Shown here in pieces: positions 16,987-26,162 of a DNA stretch of 64,000 nt. Source of the stretch: Chitinophagaceae bacterium UBA4407 (GTDB taxonomy: Bacteria > Bacteroidota > Bacteroidia > Chitinophagales > Chitinophagaceae). Positions within the stretch are counted from its first letter, which is position 1, and each line of letters starts with the position of its first letter. The DNA lies in contig DGQT01000042.1 of assembly GCA_002390845.1 (NCBI GenBank), positions 124,001-188,000 of the forward strand, given 5' to 3'. A program made the translations under genes and the position numbers. The notes beneath the pieces were generated by a model. That model did no database searches, was not told where the DNA came from, and worked only from the letters and a program-made list of their open reading frames with translations.

Positions 16987-18153
16987 CTATACCATGGGCC
17001 ACGGAAATTTACTTTCGAGTTTTATTTTCATTCCGGTTGCGGATGATTTTCTGGCGGCTTCAATTATTTCCAGCACATGCAAAGCGTGCTCTACATTGAT
17101 GCGGGGCTCTGTTTTGTTTACAATGCTTTCACCAACCACCCTTGCACCTTCCTGCCACTCGTAACCACCTTTGTCTGTGGATAGTAATTGCGGCGGTTCT
17201 GTATAGGAGTTATCGAGCACCACGCCGTTTGTTTCCCAATCGTAACCGATGAGGCGCATGTTGCCTTCACTGCCAAAAATCTGGATGGAATGCATCGATG
17301 TAGTTCCAGCTTCATGACCATGCGTATCAAAAAAATTAAAGCCGCACATTACGTGGCTGATTACATTATTATCGTGCTCTAAAAGCAGATGCGCATTGTC
17401 TTCGGCTTCTACTTTTATTTTTCCTTTGTCATCAACGGTGCGTTCCGGGGTAACGATGCTTAACATAGCCATCACGCTTTTTGCGGGACCGAGCAAACCC
17501 GTAAGTGTTGCCATATTATACACGCCAAGATCGGGCATACTGCCGCCGCCTTTTTCGTAAAAGAAAGCACTCCATGTTGGGCCGGTGTGGCCATATTGTC
17601 CATGCGCACTTGACACACGACCAAGTTTTCCTTCCTGCAAAGTTTTGCTCATAAATGCAAACTGCGGGCTATCAACCACTGCAGGCGCACCCCAAATTCT
17701 GAGTCCTTTACTTTTTGCAAGCTCAAGCAAAGCTTTTCCTTCTTTATACGTATTGGCCATCGGCTTTTCGCTCCACACATGTTTGCCTGCATTCAAAGCA
17801 ATCTTATTCAGCTCGCCGTGCACCTGCATATCAGTTGTTGTAACCATCATATCAAACGGAACGCCGGCAAGCATGGCATTAATGTTGGGGTATGTTTGCG
17901 CACCAACATTGTACTTTTTATTTTGTTCTACGGCACGTTCATATTTTATGTCGCACAAGCTCACCACTTGCAAATAAGGAGATGAAAGCAATTGAGGTAA
18001 ATAACGGTTGCTTACGCTGCCGCAGCCTATTTCTGCGATTCGTAGTTTTTTATCAGGCGTGGTGGCAGCCCAGCTTTCAAGCGATGAAACCAGTAAAGCT
18101 GCACTCGCCATAGCTGTGCGTTTTAAAAAATCGCTTCGGGTAATTTCAGACAT
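16987..18153 (-). CDS. Gfo/Idh/MocA-family oxidoreductase, exported
   Basis: A 388-residue sugar oxidoreductase. The N-terminus TRSDFLKRTAM resembles a Tat signal but has Ser where the second Arg is expected, followed by a hydrophobic stretch to about residue 30. The Rossmann loop is IGCGSV near 43-48 and the catalytic-type EKP lies in WSEKPMANT near 131. The C-terminal domain shows the usual GGGSMPDLGVYN. Substrate unknown; its place at the head of the SDR-ROK-SIS cluster and directly downstream of the polysaccharide locus suggests oxidation of a released glucoside. Confidence 0.9.
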   Translation of the reverse strand: MSEITRSDFLKRTAMASAALLVSSLESWAATTPDKKLRIAEIGCGSVSNRYLPQLLSSPYLQVVSLCDIKYERAVEQNKKYNVGAQTYPNINAMLAGVPFDMMVTTTDMQVHGELNKIALNAGKHVWSEKPMANTYKEGKALLELAKSKGLRIWGAPAVVDSPQFAFMSKTLQEGKLGRVSSAHGQYGHTGPTWSAFFYEKGGGSMPDLGVYNMATLTGLLGPAKSVMAMLSIVTPERTVDDKGKIKVEAEDNAHLLLEHDNNVISHVMCGFNFFDTHGHEAGTTSMHSIQIFGSEGNMRLIGYDWETNGVVLDNSYTEPPQLLSTDKGGYEWQEGARVVGESIVNKTEPRINVEHALHVLEIIEAARKSSATGMKIKLESKFPWPMV

Positions 18154-18190
18154 TGCAAACTGTTTAATCGTTAGGATAAATTTATGTTAT

Positions 18191-18240
18191 CAGCTTCAGT
18201 AAAGCTATGATGCTTCTGTTGTGTCACTCACTTATACTGC
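18191..18240 (+). repeat. Element A half-unit (GTG-type), forward
   Basis: CAGCTTCAGTAAAGC and GATGCTTCTG precede the core TTGTGTCACTCACTTATAC at 18219-18237. No partner is in the same gap; the next reverse unit is beyond the following gene, at 19737. Confidence 0.78.
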
Positions 18241-18277
18241 AACAATTCTATTCAGCAAATCATGCTCATCAGTAAAA

Positions 18278-19669
18278 TTATTTTTTTATCAACGGACTTT
18301 CGAAGCCCAATTTATTTAATCCATTTTGTATTTCGGGGCAACTCATAAATAATTTCCATAGCAAGCCACTGCGATAGTTTTCTATCATCGCAACTTCCGG
18401 CCCCTGGTCGATAGCGAGATACCAGGGTTTACACCATTTGGCATCTTCACTAAATGCATCGTAAAAGCCATAATTACCTAAAATAATTTTGCGCAAATTG
18501 TCATCTGTGTACCAATGTTTTATTGCAGCCATTGATTCTTTTGGTGTATACACAATTGAAGATATGGCTGCCGTGGGAGAAATTACACTTAGATCATTTT
18601 CGTCATTGGGTGCATGCGCAGCATAAAATTTTATGGAATAGCTTGCTGTTAAGCCCCAGCTGCTATCGCTATAACCTTTATAATGTTTTGGGTTATCAAC
18701 GCACCATTGGTAATTGATGCGAGAAAGGCTTGTCAATTCTTTCCAGTAATCAGCATATTGATCTTTCAATCCATGGGGATTGAGGCCAACGAAAGAATAG
18801 TGCGCCCAGAATAGTGAAGCACCATTTGGCGGGTCTCCCTGGTAACGTAAATTCAAAGTATCGTTTTTGTAAAAAGTTGTTTTATTGATGGCACCATTTT
18901 GTGCCCAACCTTGATGATATACTTCTGCAGGTACACCATGTGTTGGTGACGAAGCGCCTAAAACATAAAAGATCAAACATTCATTAAAACCATGTACAGG
19001 AAAATTCATTTGCCATGCATAGTTCGGGCTCCAATGCCAGTAAAGGACATTTTGACCACCATTGCGGTACCAGTCATAGTCAACATCTTTCCAGAGTTTG
19101 TCAATGCGTGCTGATAATTTCTTTTCTTCCGTACTGCCATCTTTAAAATATTGCCGCGCACAAAGCAGGCCTTGGAATAAGAAAGATGTTTCAACCAAAT
19201 CGCCTCCATTATCTTTTTGACCAAATGGTTTTACATGTCCTGTTTCTCCGTTGATCCAATGAGGGAAAGCGCCATGAAAACGATCTGCTTTTTCTAAAAA
19301 TGAAATGATCTTTTCAAAACGTTGCAAACCTTGCTTTCTAGTAATATAACCGCGTTCAATACCGGCAAGAATTGCCATTACACCAAACCCACTGCCGCCG
19401 GTTGCAATAATACGGGGATCGTGGTCGGGATAATCCCCATCCATGTGAATTCGTTCGGGTGCCATGCCACTGGTGGGTTCTGCACCAGTCCAGAAGAATT
19501 CAAATGTTCTGTGTTCTATACTATCGAGTAAAGCAGTATCACTTAAATTTTTTGGAAGGTCAAGAGTATTAAAATTAAAAGGTTTTGTTGCAGGCGCTTT
19601 TGTTTTTTGCGCAGATAAAAATACCGGCACTGATAAAGCGATATAAAAGATGACGAGTATTTTTTTCAT
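18278..19669 (-). CDS. Secreted glucoamylase-like protein, candidate GH144 endo-beta-1,2-glucanase
   Basis: A 463-residue protein with a signal peptide ending at LSAQ (about residue 21). The (alpha/alpha)6 glycoamylase-like domain is shown by FEFFWTGAEPTSGMAPER near 53-70, ATGGSGFGVMAI near 89-100, the acidic NGGDLVETS motif near 154-162, and the C-terminal AIDQGPEVAMIENYRSGLLW. Known GH144 endo-beta-1,2-glucanases, including a Chitinophaga enzyme, belong to this domain family, so beta-1,2-glucan is the favoured substrate. It shares the whole domain with the next gene upstream (19871-21556), suggesting duplication. Alternative: another beta-glucan activity of the same fold. Confidence 0.85.
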   Translation of the reverse strand: MKKILVIFYIALSVPVFLSAQKTKAPATKPFNFNTLDLPKNLSDTALLDSIEHRTFEFFWTGAEPTSGMAPERIHMDGDYPDHDPRIIATGGSGFGVMAILAGIERGYITRKQGLQRFEKIISFLEKADRFHGAFPHWINGETGHVKPFGQKDNGGDLVETSFLFQGLLCARQYFKDGSTEEKKLSARIDKLWKDVDYDWYRNGGQNVLYWHWSPNYAWQMNFPVHGFNECLIFYVLGASSPTHGVPAEVYHQGWAQNGAINKTTFYKNDTLNLRYQGDPPNGASLFWAHYSFVGLNPHGLKDQYADYWKELTSLSRINYQWCVDNPKHYKGYSDSSWGLTASYSIKFYAAHAPNDENDLSVISPTAAISSIVYTPKESMAAIKHWYTDDNLRKIILGNYGFYDAFSEDAKWCKPWYLAIDQGPEVAMIENYRSGLLWKLFMSCPEIQNGLNKLGFESPLIKK

Positions 19670-19736
19670 GATGGCATTTTTAAATTATATGGCGAAATTT
19701 ATACGCTGAACGTTTTTTGCTCAATAAAGTTATGCT

Positions 19737-19859
19737 GTACAAGAGTGCGACGCAAGAATGTTGATTTGATGATTTGGTGATTGGTCAATTTGATAATGTA
19801 TTTTATTAGTACATCATCAAATCTACAAACCATTAAATTAATTCCTTCTGCCTGGCTCA
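19737..19859 (-). repeat. Element A reverse half-unit with nested element B
   Basis: Core GTACAAGAGTGCGACGCAA at 19737-19755, element B at 19762-19840, outer end GCCTGGCTC to 19859. The junction CGCAAGAATGTTGATTTGATG matches that at 12995 and nearly that at 62540. Confidence 0.88.
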
Positions 19860-19870
19860 CTAAAATATAT

Positions 19871-21556
19871 TTACAAATTCGGGCTTTGAAAGCCCAATGC
19901 TTTCATACCTGTTTTTACTTCGGGGCAACTCATGAATAAGTTCCATAAAAGACCACTACGATAATTTTCTATCATCACAATTTCGGGGCCCTGATCAATA
20001 GCAAGGTATGAATCTGCAAACCAAATATTGGTGAGATTGAATGCATCTTTAAAACCATATTGACCCCAGAGTTTATCGCCGAGTTTATAATAGAAAAATT
20101 TCAACGCGTTCATTGATTCTGTTGGCGTGTAGGGCAACGAAGCAATGGCTGCAGTTGGTGAAATTATTCCATCATCATTTGTTGGTGAATGCGCATCGTA
20201 ACCCTTAGTATCATCATCACTTGCCGTTAAACCCCAGCATAAATTGCTGTAACCATTAAAATTTTTCGGGTTGCTTATGCAGTATAAATAATTGATTCGT
20301 GCATGGGCTGTATCCTGCGTATAATAATTGGAATATGCATCGGTAAGATCGTGCGGGTTGATGCCCAGAAAAGAATACTGTGCAAAGAACAGAGGACCTC
20401 CAAAAGCCGGACCAAGCGGTAGTGTAATGCCGTAATAAGTAGTACCATTTTTCATGTTGCCATTACCAGCCCAACCACCGTCGTACACAATTTTTGGCAC
20501 TGAATAATTATTTGAAGATGCAGCAAGTGCATAGGTGACCAGTGCTTCGTTCCAGCCTTTTATCTGCACATTCATTGCCCATCCTTTATCGGCACTCCAG
20601 TGCCAGTACAAAACATTTTGATCGCCTTGACGGTACCAGTTCCATTCTACTGCATTCCATAAAGTGTTGATGTCGTTACGCAAAGTTGTTTCGTTAGTTG
20701 TTGCATCGCTAAAGTATTGCCTCGCACACAATAAACCCTGCATTAAATAAGATGTTTCAACAAGATCGCCCCCGTTATCATTAGCGCTGAAAGGAATGGT
20801 TGCGCCAGTGCTGCCATTGATCCAGTGTGCGAATGCGCCATGATATGTGGTACAATTATTTTTTAGAAAACTTACGATTTTTTGAATGCGTGTAACTGCG
20901 TCTGTTCTTGAAATAAAATTTCGGTTTACTGCAACGATCATGCTCATAATTCCGAAGCCGGTACCACCGGTTGTAACCACATCACCCGAACTGTTTCTTT
21001 CACGTGCCATACCTGAAATGGGGTGGCCAAACTCCCAGAAATATTTAAAGGTTTGCTGTTGCACAAGATCGAGCAAAGCGCTGTCGGAGATTATGGGGAA
21101 TTTATCTGAACTATCTATTTGTGTGATAAAATTTGCAGCGACAGCAGTTTTTAAATGACCTCCACTTTGAGATTTTAATGAGGTAGCAACATTGACTGTA
21201 TAGGCGTTTATATAATTTAATGCTGCGGCAGGCTTTATAATAACAATGCTGTCGTTGTTTTCGTAAGATACATTATATGTAACCGCAGTTCCTGCTTTTG
21301 TTTTAAAACTTATGCCTGCACTTACTGTGCTATGATCTATTGGCGCACTGAAAGAAAATTTTATTTCAGGAAGCGTTTTTGCATTATATAAAGCCGTTGT
21401 ATTTGTTTTGCCATCTACTGTTGTTGACTTTGCAGTAAATGATGTGGGTGGCGGTGGTGGTGGAGGTATTGGATCAGGGGTGCTGCCTTTGCTGCAAGCT
21501 GCCAATGAAAGAACCGCTGAGAAAAATAAAAAATATGGTAGAATGAGTTTATGCAT
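19871..21556 (-). CDS. Glucoamylase-like lipoprotein with Ig-like domain, candidate GH144
   Basis: I choose the start at 21556 (MHKLILPYFLFF...), since the longer frame reads into a repeat. This gives 561 residues with lipobox LAACS near 20-24, a Pro-rich linker of nine prolines, a Big_5-type Ig-like domain (about 40-145), then the same glycoamylase-like domain as its neighbour: FKYFWEFGHPISGMARER, TGGTGFGIMSMI, NGGDLVETS and IDQGPEIVMIENYRSGLLW. Lipidation and the spacer suggest display on the cell surface, with the unlipidated paralogue working in the periplasm. Substrate inference as for the paralogue. Confidence 0.87.
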   Translation of the reverse strand: MHKLILPYFLFFSAVLSLAACSKGSTPDPIPPPPPPPTSFTAKSTTVDGKTNTTALYNAKTLPEIKFSFSAPIDHSTVSAGISFKTKAGTAVTYNVSYENNDSIVIIKPAAALNYINAYTVNVATSLKSQSGGHLKTAVAANFITQIDSSDKFPIISDSALLDLVQQQTFKYFWEFGHPISGMARERNSSGDVVTTGGTGFGIMSMIVAVNRNFISRTDAVTRIQKIVSFLKNNCTTYHGAFAHWINGSTGATIPFSANDNGGDLVETSYLMQGLLCARQYFSDATTNETTLRNDINTLWNAVEWNWYRQGDQNVLYWHWSADKGWAMNVQIKGWNEALVTYALAASSNNYSVPKIVYDGGWAGNGNMKNGTTYYGITLPLGPAFGGPLFFAQYSFLGINPHDLTDAYSNYYTQDTAHARINYLYCISNPKNFNGYSNLCWGLTASDDDTKGYDAHSPTNDDGIISPTAAIASLPYTPTESMNALKFFYYKLGDKLWGQYGFKDAFNLTNIWFADSYLAIDQGPEIVMIENYRSGLLWNLFMSCPEVKTGMKALGFQSPNL

Positions 21557-21587
21557 GATCGTTATAAATGCTGAATATTTTGTTACA

Positions 21588-21670
21588 ATACAAGAGTGCG
21601 ACCCCGAGTTCCGCTTCGCTCGTCGGGGCAGGCGCAAGAGAAGCTTCATAGTAATTCTATTGCCTGGCCC
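21588..21670 (-). repeat. Element A reverse unit interrupted in its core by a hairpin
   Basis: ATACAAGAGTGCGA (21588-21601) is followed by a CCCCGA...TCGGGG hairpin of about 30 bases, then GCGCAAGAGAAGCTTCATA and the outer end TGCCTGGCCC (21661-21670). The insertion falls in the centre of the TGCGACGCA palindrome. Confidence 0.78.
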
Positions 21671-21677
21671 AAAAATT

Positions 21678-24600
21678 TTACTTCACTGATTTTAAAAAGT
21701 GCAATGGTTCATTGCTGCCGGCAATGATCAAAGCATTTGTACCATCTGCCAATTTTATGCATTTTGTATCTCTCGCTTCTGTGCGCAAACCGGGAACAAT
21801 TGAATTTGTTGTAAACTGCTGATCGTTCTTATTAAAAGAAAAAATAGTTGGAAACATTGCATCGTAGCGGCCTTCGTAAGGAACGGTACCATAGAAATTT
21901 CCTGCTGCGACAAATGAATTTCCATCTTTTGCAAAAGACATAACCGGTGCAAGCTGTAGATCGTTTGGCAAATCCATTCGTTTGAAATTGCCTTTACCAT
22001 CGTTAATAAAACAAGAAGAGCTGAGTGTTTCTGCTTTAAGCTCCGTATAGTCTTTAAAGAGATCAAAGAAAATATATTGTACCGTTTTACCCGCTACATC
22101 GCTGTATTGTAAATAATATTTTTTTAGCACAGGCAAGGCCCTTTCCAGTTCGTCTTTTGCATAAAAGGGATATTCTTTACCATCAATCGTATAGGTGAGA
22201 ATTTGGTCTAAAGAACCATTTTTATCAAAGTCTTTTACATATAATTTTAGGGGCCCATTTTTGCCCGCCCATAATTTTGAATTGTGCCCCCAGTTACCTG
22301 CAAGCAAATCTGTGTAACCATCTCCGTTTACATCGGTGGCATAGATCGTTTGCCATAAACCAGTTGAACTATCAATATCTTTTCCTGTGAACTTTCCTTT
22401 GTTGTTGATAAAAATTTTTACGGGCATCCATTCTCCGGTTACAATTAAATCTGGCCAGGAATCATTGTTGATATCTGCGAAAGCAGCAGAAGTAATCATG
22501 CCAATATCTTTTAAAGCACAAACAGATTCATCTACTTTTTTAAAATGCCCTTTGCCATCGTTGATATACAGATATGAGGTTTGCGGCATTCCATATTTTT
22601 TTGCATTGGCAAGCGTACCGATAAAAAGATCGATGTCGCCATCTTTATCAACATCGGCAACCGTAATGCATGATTGGTTTGTAAGCGGCTCTGGTATTGC
22701 TTTATCTGCTAATACAAAATTTCCTTTGCCATCATTCATATATAACCTGTCAACGAGATTTGGATTACCGTCATCATAAACATTGCCGCCGCTGATCACA
22801 AGTAAATCAGGGAAACCATCATTGTTGGCATCGAAGAATTTAGCGTCTGCATCTTCACAGGGTGAAAATTGTTTGAACAATGCTGTATCAGTTTGTTTGA
22901 AAGTTCCATCATGCTGTTGCATCATCAATGCACCGGACTGGCCTTTTGCGCCGCATACATAAAAGTCTTCGAGCCCATCTTTATTTACATCTGCTACAGC
23001 TATTTTAGGCCCTCTTGTACTTTCTTCATGCGGTATAAGGTATTGTACATTAAAATCGAGAAACTCGTCTTCCTGGTGTTTCCAGTTGCATTTCACAAGA
23101 CTGGTTATGTCTTCTAATTGCGGATGATTTGCCGGAAAGAAAACACTATAGTTAAAAGCCCCGGAAGCATTTTTATGCAAAGCAATCAATGCAGTATCGG
23201 CGGAAAGATTTTTAATCAGCTGGTATTTTTGATCTGGCCAGATAATAAGCAAGCTGTCAATTTTTTTTAAACTGTCAATTCCAAAATGCAAACGCGGCTC
23301 TGATGATGATTGAAAACCTCTTGTAAGCATTAATTGCTGGTATTGCATTTTGCCATTTGCAAACAAATATGCTTTTGCCCCAATACCCAATGTGTTTAAA
23401 CTATCGCTTTTAAATGAGATGCTGATATGATTTTTCTTTGGTGCATTGTTTTGATAAATAAGAGCAGGTGCATTTATGCTGTTTACCACAAGGTCGAGGT
23501 CTCCATCATTGTCAAGGTCAGCATACGCAGCGCCGTTGAAATAACCTTTGTTTTGTTCTGTGCCCCATTGCGTGCTTCGATCTTCAAAATTCAGATTTCC
23601 ATTGCCTTTAAAGAGAAAGCAATGAGAAGCGCCATCGGGCATTTTTGATAAAGCAGTATCGTCAAGATCTGCAGAGGCATTTAGTTGCCTTTGTACAAAA
23701 GCATTTGAAATAAATTTTACATAATCAAGATCGGTTGTGCGTTTAACAATACCACTTGTAATAAAAAGGTCTTTGTTACCATCATTATCAAAGTCTGCAA
23801 ACAGTGGGCACCAACTCCAGTCTGTTGCCGATATACCGCTTATTAATCCAACATCACTAAAGCTTGTGCCATTTCCATTATTTGTTTGTAAGCAATTTTT
23901 TGAATATTGATACTGGTAACCGTTTCCTGTTAGTTTGAACTTATAAATATCAGGGTTCTCATCGCTGCCATAAGTCTTCAACGTTTTTTCATCAGGTGGT
24001 AACATATCTACGGTAACTATATCGGGCTGCCCATCATTGTTATAATCGGCAATATCATTGCCCATACTAAAGCGGCTGTAATGCCCGAAATGTTTTGCGC
24101 CGCTTTCTGTAAAAGTTCCATTTCCATTATTTATATAATAGTAATCATTTTCATGAAAGTCGTTACCAATATAAATATCATCCCAACCATCATTATTTAA
24201 ATCTGCTACTGCAAGCCCTAATCCATAACCAAGATTGCTTTGATAAATGCCTGCTGCCGCAGAAACATCGGTAAATTTTTTTGCTGCTGTATTCAGATCG
24301 TTACGTAATAACCTGTCTCCGGAATGTGCATCATATTTTCTGCGGTTAGAAGTGTCAACAATATTTTGGTTTGGGCGGTCGCTTTCATTTAGTAAATAAC
24401 AATCGAGGTCACCATCATGGTCGTAGTCAAAAAAAACAGACTGCGCAGCGAATGAAGCAATGTTCAATCCATATTGTTCTGATGATTCAGTAAAAGTTCC
24501 GTTATAGTTATTGATGTATAATTCATTGTGCCCTGTTAAACCGCATTTACCGGTTACCGCGCATACATAAATATCCAGCCAGCCATCGGCATTTACATCT

Positions 24601-24956
24601 GCCATAGTTACGCCACTGCTCCAGTCTGAAATGCCTGCTACGCCTGATTTTGCAGTAATATCTTCAAATTTAAAATTGCCTTTGTTCAGATAAAGTTTAT
24701 TGTTGGCTTTTGTGTTGGCAGTAAAATAAATATCGGGCAAACCATCGTTGTTTATATCGCCAATGGCTACGCCACCGCCTTCGTAGTAATATAAATAATA
24801 GAGAATGTTAAAGCCTTTACGTTGCGGAAGATTGTTTTGAAAAGTGATGTTTGTTTTTGAAGCTGGCAGCGTGGTGAATAAAGTATCTGGCCTGTTACAG
24901 GAAATAAAAAATAATACAACAATCAGAAAAAAAATATGTAATGTTTTATGTTGCAT
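21678..24956 (-). CDS. FG-GAP/VCBS repeat and ASPIC/UnbV lipoprotein
   Basis: A 1092-residue lipoprotein (lipobox FFISC near 16-20). It consists of many FG-GAP/VCBS beta-propeller repeats with calcium-type loops such as DINNDGLPDIY, DVNADGWLDIY, DYDHDGDLDCY, DLNNDGWDDIY and DFDNDGNKDLF, plus a central ASPIC/UnbV segment (NHISISFKSDSLNTLGIGAKAYLF, about residue 510-535). Such proteins are commonly encoded beside SusC/SusD pairs in Chitinophagaceae and are thought to be surface carbohydrate-binding or adhesive proteins. No catalytic residues are evident. Probably part of the polysaccharide locus. Confidence 0.88.
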   Translation of the reverse strand: MQHKTLHIFFLIVVLFFISCNRPDTLFTTLPASKTNITFQNNLPQRKGFNILYYLYYYEGGGVAIGDINNDGLPDIYFTANTKANNKLYLNKGNFKFEDITAKSGVAGISDWSSGVTMADVNADGWLDIYVCAVTGKCGLTGHNELYINNYNGTFTESSEQYGLNIASFAAQSVFFDYDHDGDLDCYLLNESDRPNQNIVDTSNRRKYDAHSGDRLLRNDLNTAAKKFTDVSAAAGIYQSNLGYGLGLAVADLNNDGWDDIYIGNDFHENDYYYINNGNGTFTESGAKHFGHYSRFSMGNDIADYNNDGQPDIVTVDMLPPDEKTLKTYGSDENPDIYKFKLTGNGYQYQYSKNCLQTNNGNGTSFSDVGLISGISATDWSWCPLFADFDNDGNKDLFITSGIVKRTTDLDYVKFISNAFVQRQLNASADLDDTALSKMPDGASHCFLFKGNGNLNFEDRSTQWGTEQNKGYFNGAAYADLDNDGDLDLVVNSINAPALIYQNNAPKKNHISISFKSDSLNTLGIGAKAYLFANGKMQYQQLMLTRGFQSSSEPRLHFGIDSLKKIDSLLIIWPDQKYQLIKNLSADTALIALHKNASGAFNYSVFFPANHPQLEDITSLVKCNWKHQEDEFLDFNVQYLIPHEESTRGPKIAVADVNKDGLEDFYVCGAKGQSGALMMQQHDGTFKQTDTALFKQFSPCEDADAKFFDANNDGFPDLLVISGGNVYDDGNPNLVDRLYMNDGKGNFVLADKAIPEPLTNQSCITVADVDKDGDIDLFIGTLANAKKYGMPQTSYLYINDGKGHFKKVDESVCALKDIGMITSAAFADINNDSWPDLIVTGEWMPVKIFINNKGKFTGKDIDSSTGLWQTIYATDVNGDGYTDLLAGNWGHNSKLWAGKNGPLKLYVKDFDKNGSLDQILTYTIDGKEYPFYAKDELERALPVLKKYYLQYSDVAGKTVQYIFFDLFKDYTELKAETLSSSCFINDGKGNFKRMDLPNDLQLAPVMSFAKDGNSFVAAGNFYGTVPYEGRYDAMFPTIFSFNKNDQQFTTNSIVPGLRTEARDTKCIKLADGTNALIIAGSNEPLHFLKSVK

Positions 24957-24997
24957 AAAAAATAAAGTCTATCCGCTTTTAATTATAGAGGATTATT

Positions 24998-25147
24998 GGC
25001 CGATCTGCATTACTACTATTAAGCTTCTGTTGCGTCGCACACTTGTGCTGTTGATTCTTTGGTGGACAGTTGACCGTCGACTGTCAACCAAAGTTCCGAA
25101 CGTACAAGTGAGTGACACAACGAAGATGCCATGAAATACTTAGCTTG
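24998..25147. repeat. Element A pair with GTCGAC palindromic interior
   Basis: Forward GCG-type core TTGCGTCGCACACTTGTGC at 25030-25048, reverse GTG-type core at 25102-25120, followed by GAAGATGCCATGAAAT. The interior 25052-25095 carries GGTGGACAGTTGACC/GTCGACTGTCAACC. The outer ends are degenerate (GGCCGATC, TTAGCTTG). Confidence 0.85.
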
Positions 25148-25184
25148 TAACATAATCTCTTTATCATCTGGCTTTTACAAAATA

Positions 25185-25214
25185 TAAAGGCTGCAAATGG
25201 GCTTGCAGCCTTTA
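25185..25214 (-). terminator. Terminator-like hairpin after the SusCD-LamG unit
   Basis: Perfect 12-base arms TAAAGGCTGCAA (25185-25196) and TTGCAGCCTTTA (25203-25214) with a 6-base loop. Read on the minus strand it is followed by TATTTTGT. It lies 20 bases past the LamG stop and would end the SusC-SusD-LamG transcript. Confidence 0.75.
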
Positions 25215-25234
25215 ATGTGATTATTATTTAGCTT

Positions 25235-26134
25235 TTATTTTTTTGATGTATACAAGTCATTTATTTCTGCTGCTGACAATGCTTTATTATAAAGATGAAA
25301 CTGATCCATTGCGCCGTTAAATGATTTAGCCCAGGGTTCGGGGCCATGATTGGTTAAGCTTGGATTTGTTTGAAATGCAAAACTGCCCAACACCATTCCG
25401 GTAACATTATCAAATTTTATATCTCCATAATTGCCACCACCTAAAATTTTATTGTTTACAGCGGTAGCAACGCCATCTTTATATAGGCTGAGACTTGACG
25501 TAGCTGCATCGTAAGTTAAAGCAATGTGTGTCCATTTATTTAATACATTTTTCAATTTTACATTATCATCGGCGGTCCATTCTTCTCCGCCGCCTGCTAC
25601 GCTTGCATTAAACATGTGGATTTTAAGATATACGGCGTTGTTATCAGTTGCATCGGTATAATTCTCGAGAAACATTTCAATATTTCCCCAGAATTGTGTG
25701 CTGTTTGAGATGGCAAAAATGCCTTGAGCACCATCGCTTACCGGGCCACCGGCAGTGCCATTGCCATTCATCCAAAATGCAACGGTGAAGCTGCCCAATT
25801 TTTTAATTGTATCTAATGGGGTACTTACAAAACCATCTGGATTTGTTATTACATCCTTTAGATCGAAAGAAAGGAACCCCAAATTACCCACTTTCATTGC
25901 CTGGCCTGTGATACCGGCAACATAGGAGATATTGTTAGCAGATCCTGCTAGTTTATTTTCACCATCATCTGTTATATTGTTTTCAAAAGAAAAGGAGCTT
26001 TTCTCCGGATTGTATGGCGGTACAGGAGGATCTTTAGGGTAATCTCCCAAAGGTGGCCTGGTTAATTTCTGGCAGGCGCCAAATACAACAAGCAACACAA
26101 AAAGCGCAATAATTTTACTCAATATTTTTTCCAT
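25235..26134 (-). CDS. LamG/concanavalin-like surface lipoprotein
   Basis: Start placed at 26134 (MEKILSKIIALF...), giving a 299-residue lipoprotein with lipobox VFGAC near 16-20. The longer open frame would overlap the SusD stop and hide the signal peptide. After a Pro-rich tether (residues about 27-45) there is one LamG-like jelly-roll with FTVAFWMNGNGTAGG, NKWTHIALTYDAATSSLSLYKDGV and the closing FNGAMDQFHLYNKALSAAEINDLY. It is the third gene after SusC and SusD, the position usually held by surface glycan-binding proteins, so ligand capture for the transporter is the likely job. Confidence 0.85.
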   Translation of the reverse strand: MEKILSKIIALFVLLVVFGACQKLTRPPLGDYPKDPPVPPYNPEKSSFSFENNITDDGENKLAGSANNISYVAGITGQAMKVGNLGFLSFDLKDVITNPDGFVSTPLDTIKKLGSFTVAFWMNGNGTAGGPVSDGAQGIFAISNSTQFWGNIEMFLENYTDATDNNAVYLKIHMFNASVAGGGEEWTADDNVKLKNVLNKWTHIALTYDAATSSLSLYKDGVATAVNNKILGGGNYGDIKFDNVTGMVLGSFAFQTNPSLTNHGPEPWAKSFNGAMDQFHLYNKALSAAEINDLYTSKK

Positions 26135-26162
26135 AACGCGGTTTTTAAAATGCTTTAAAAAA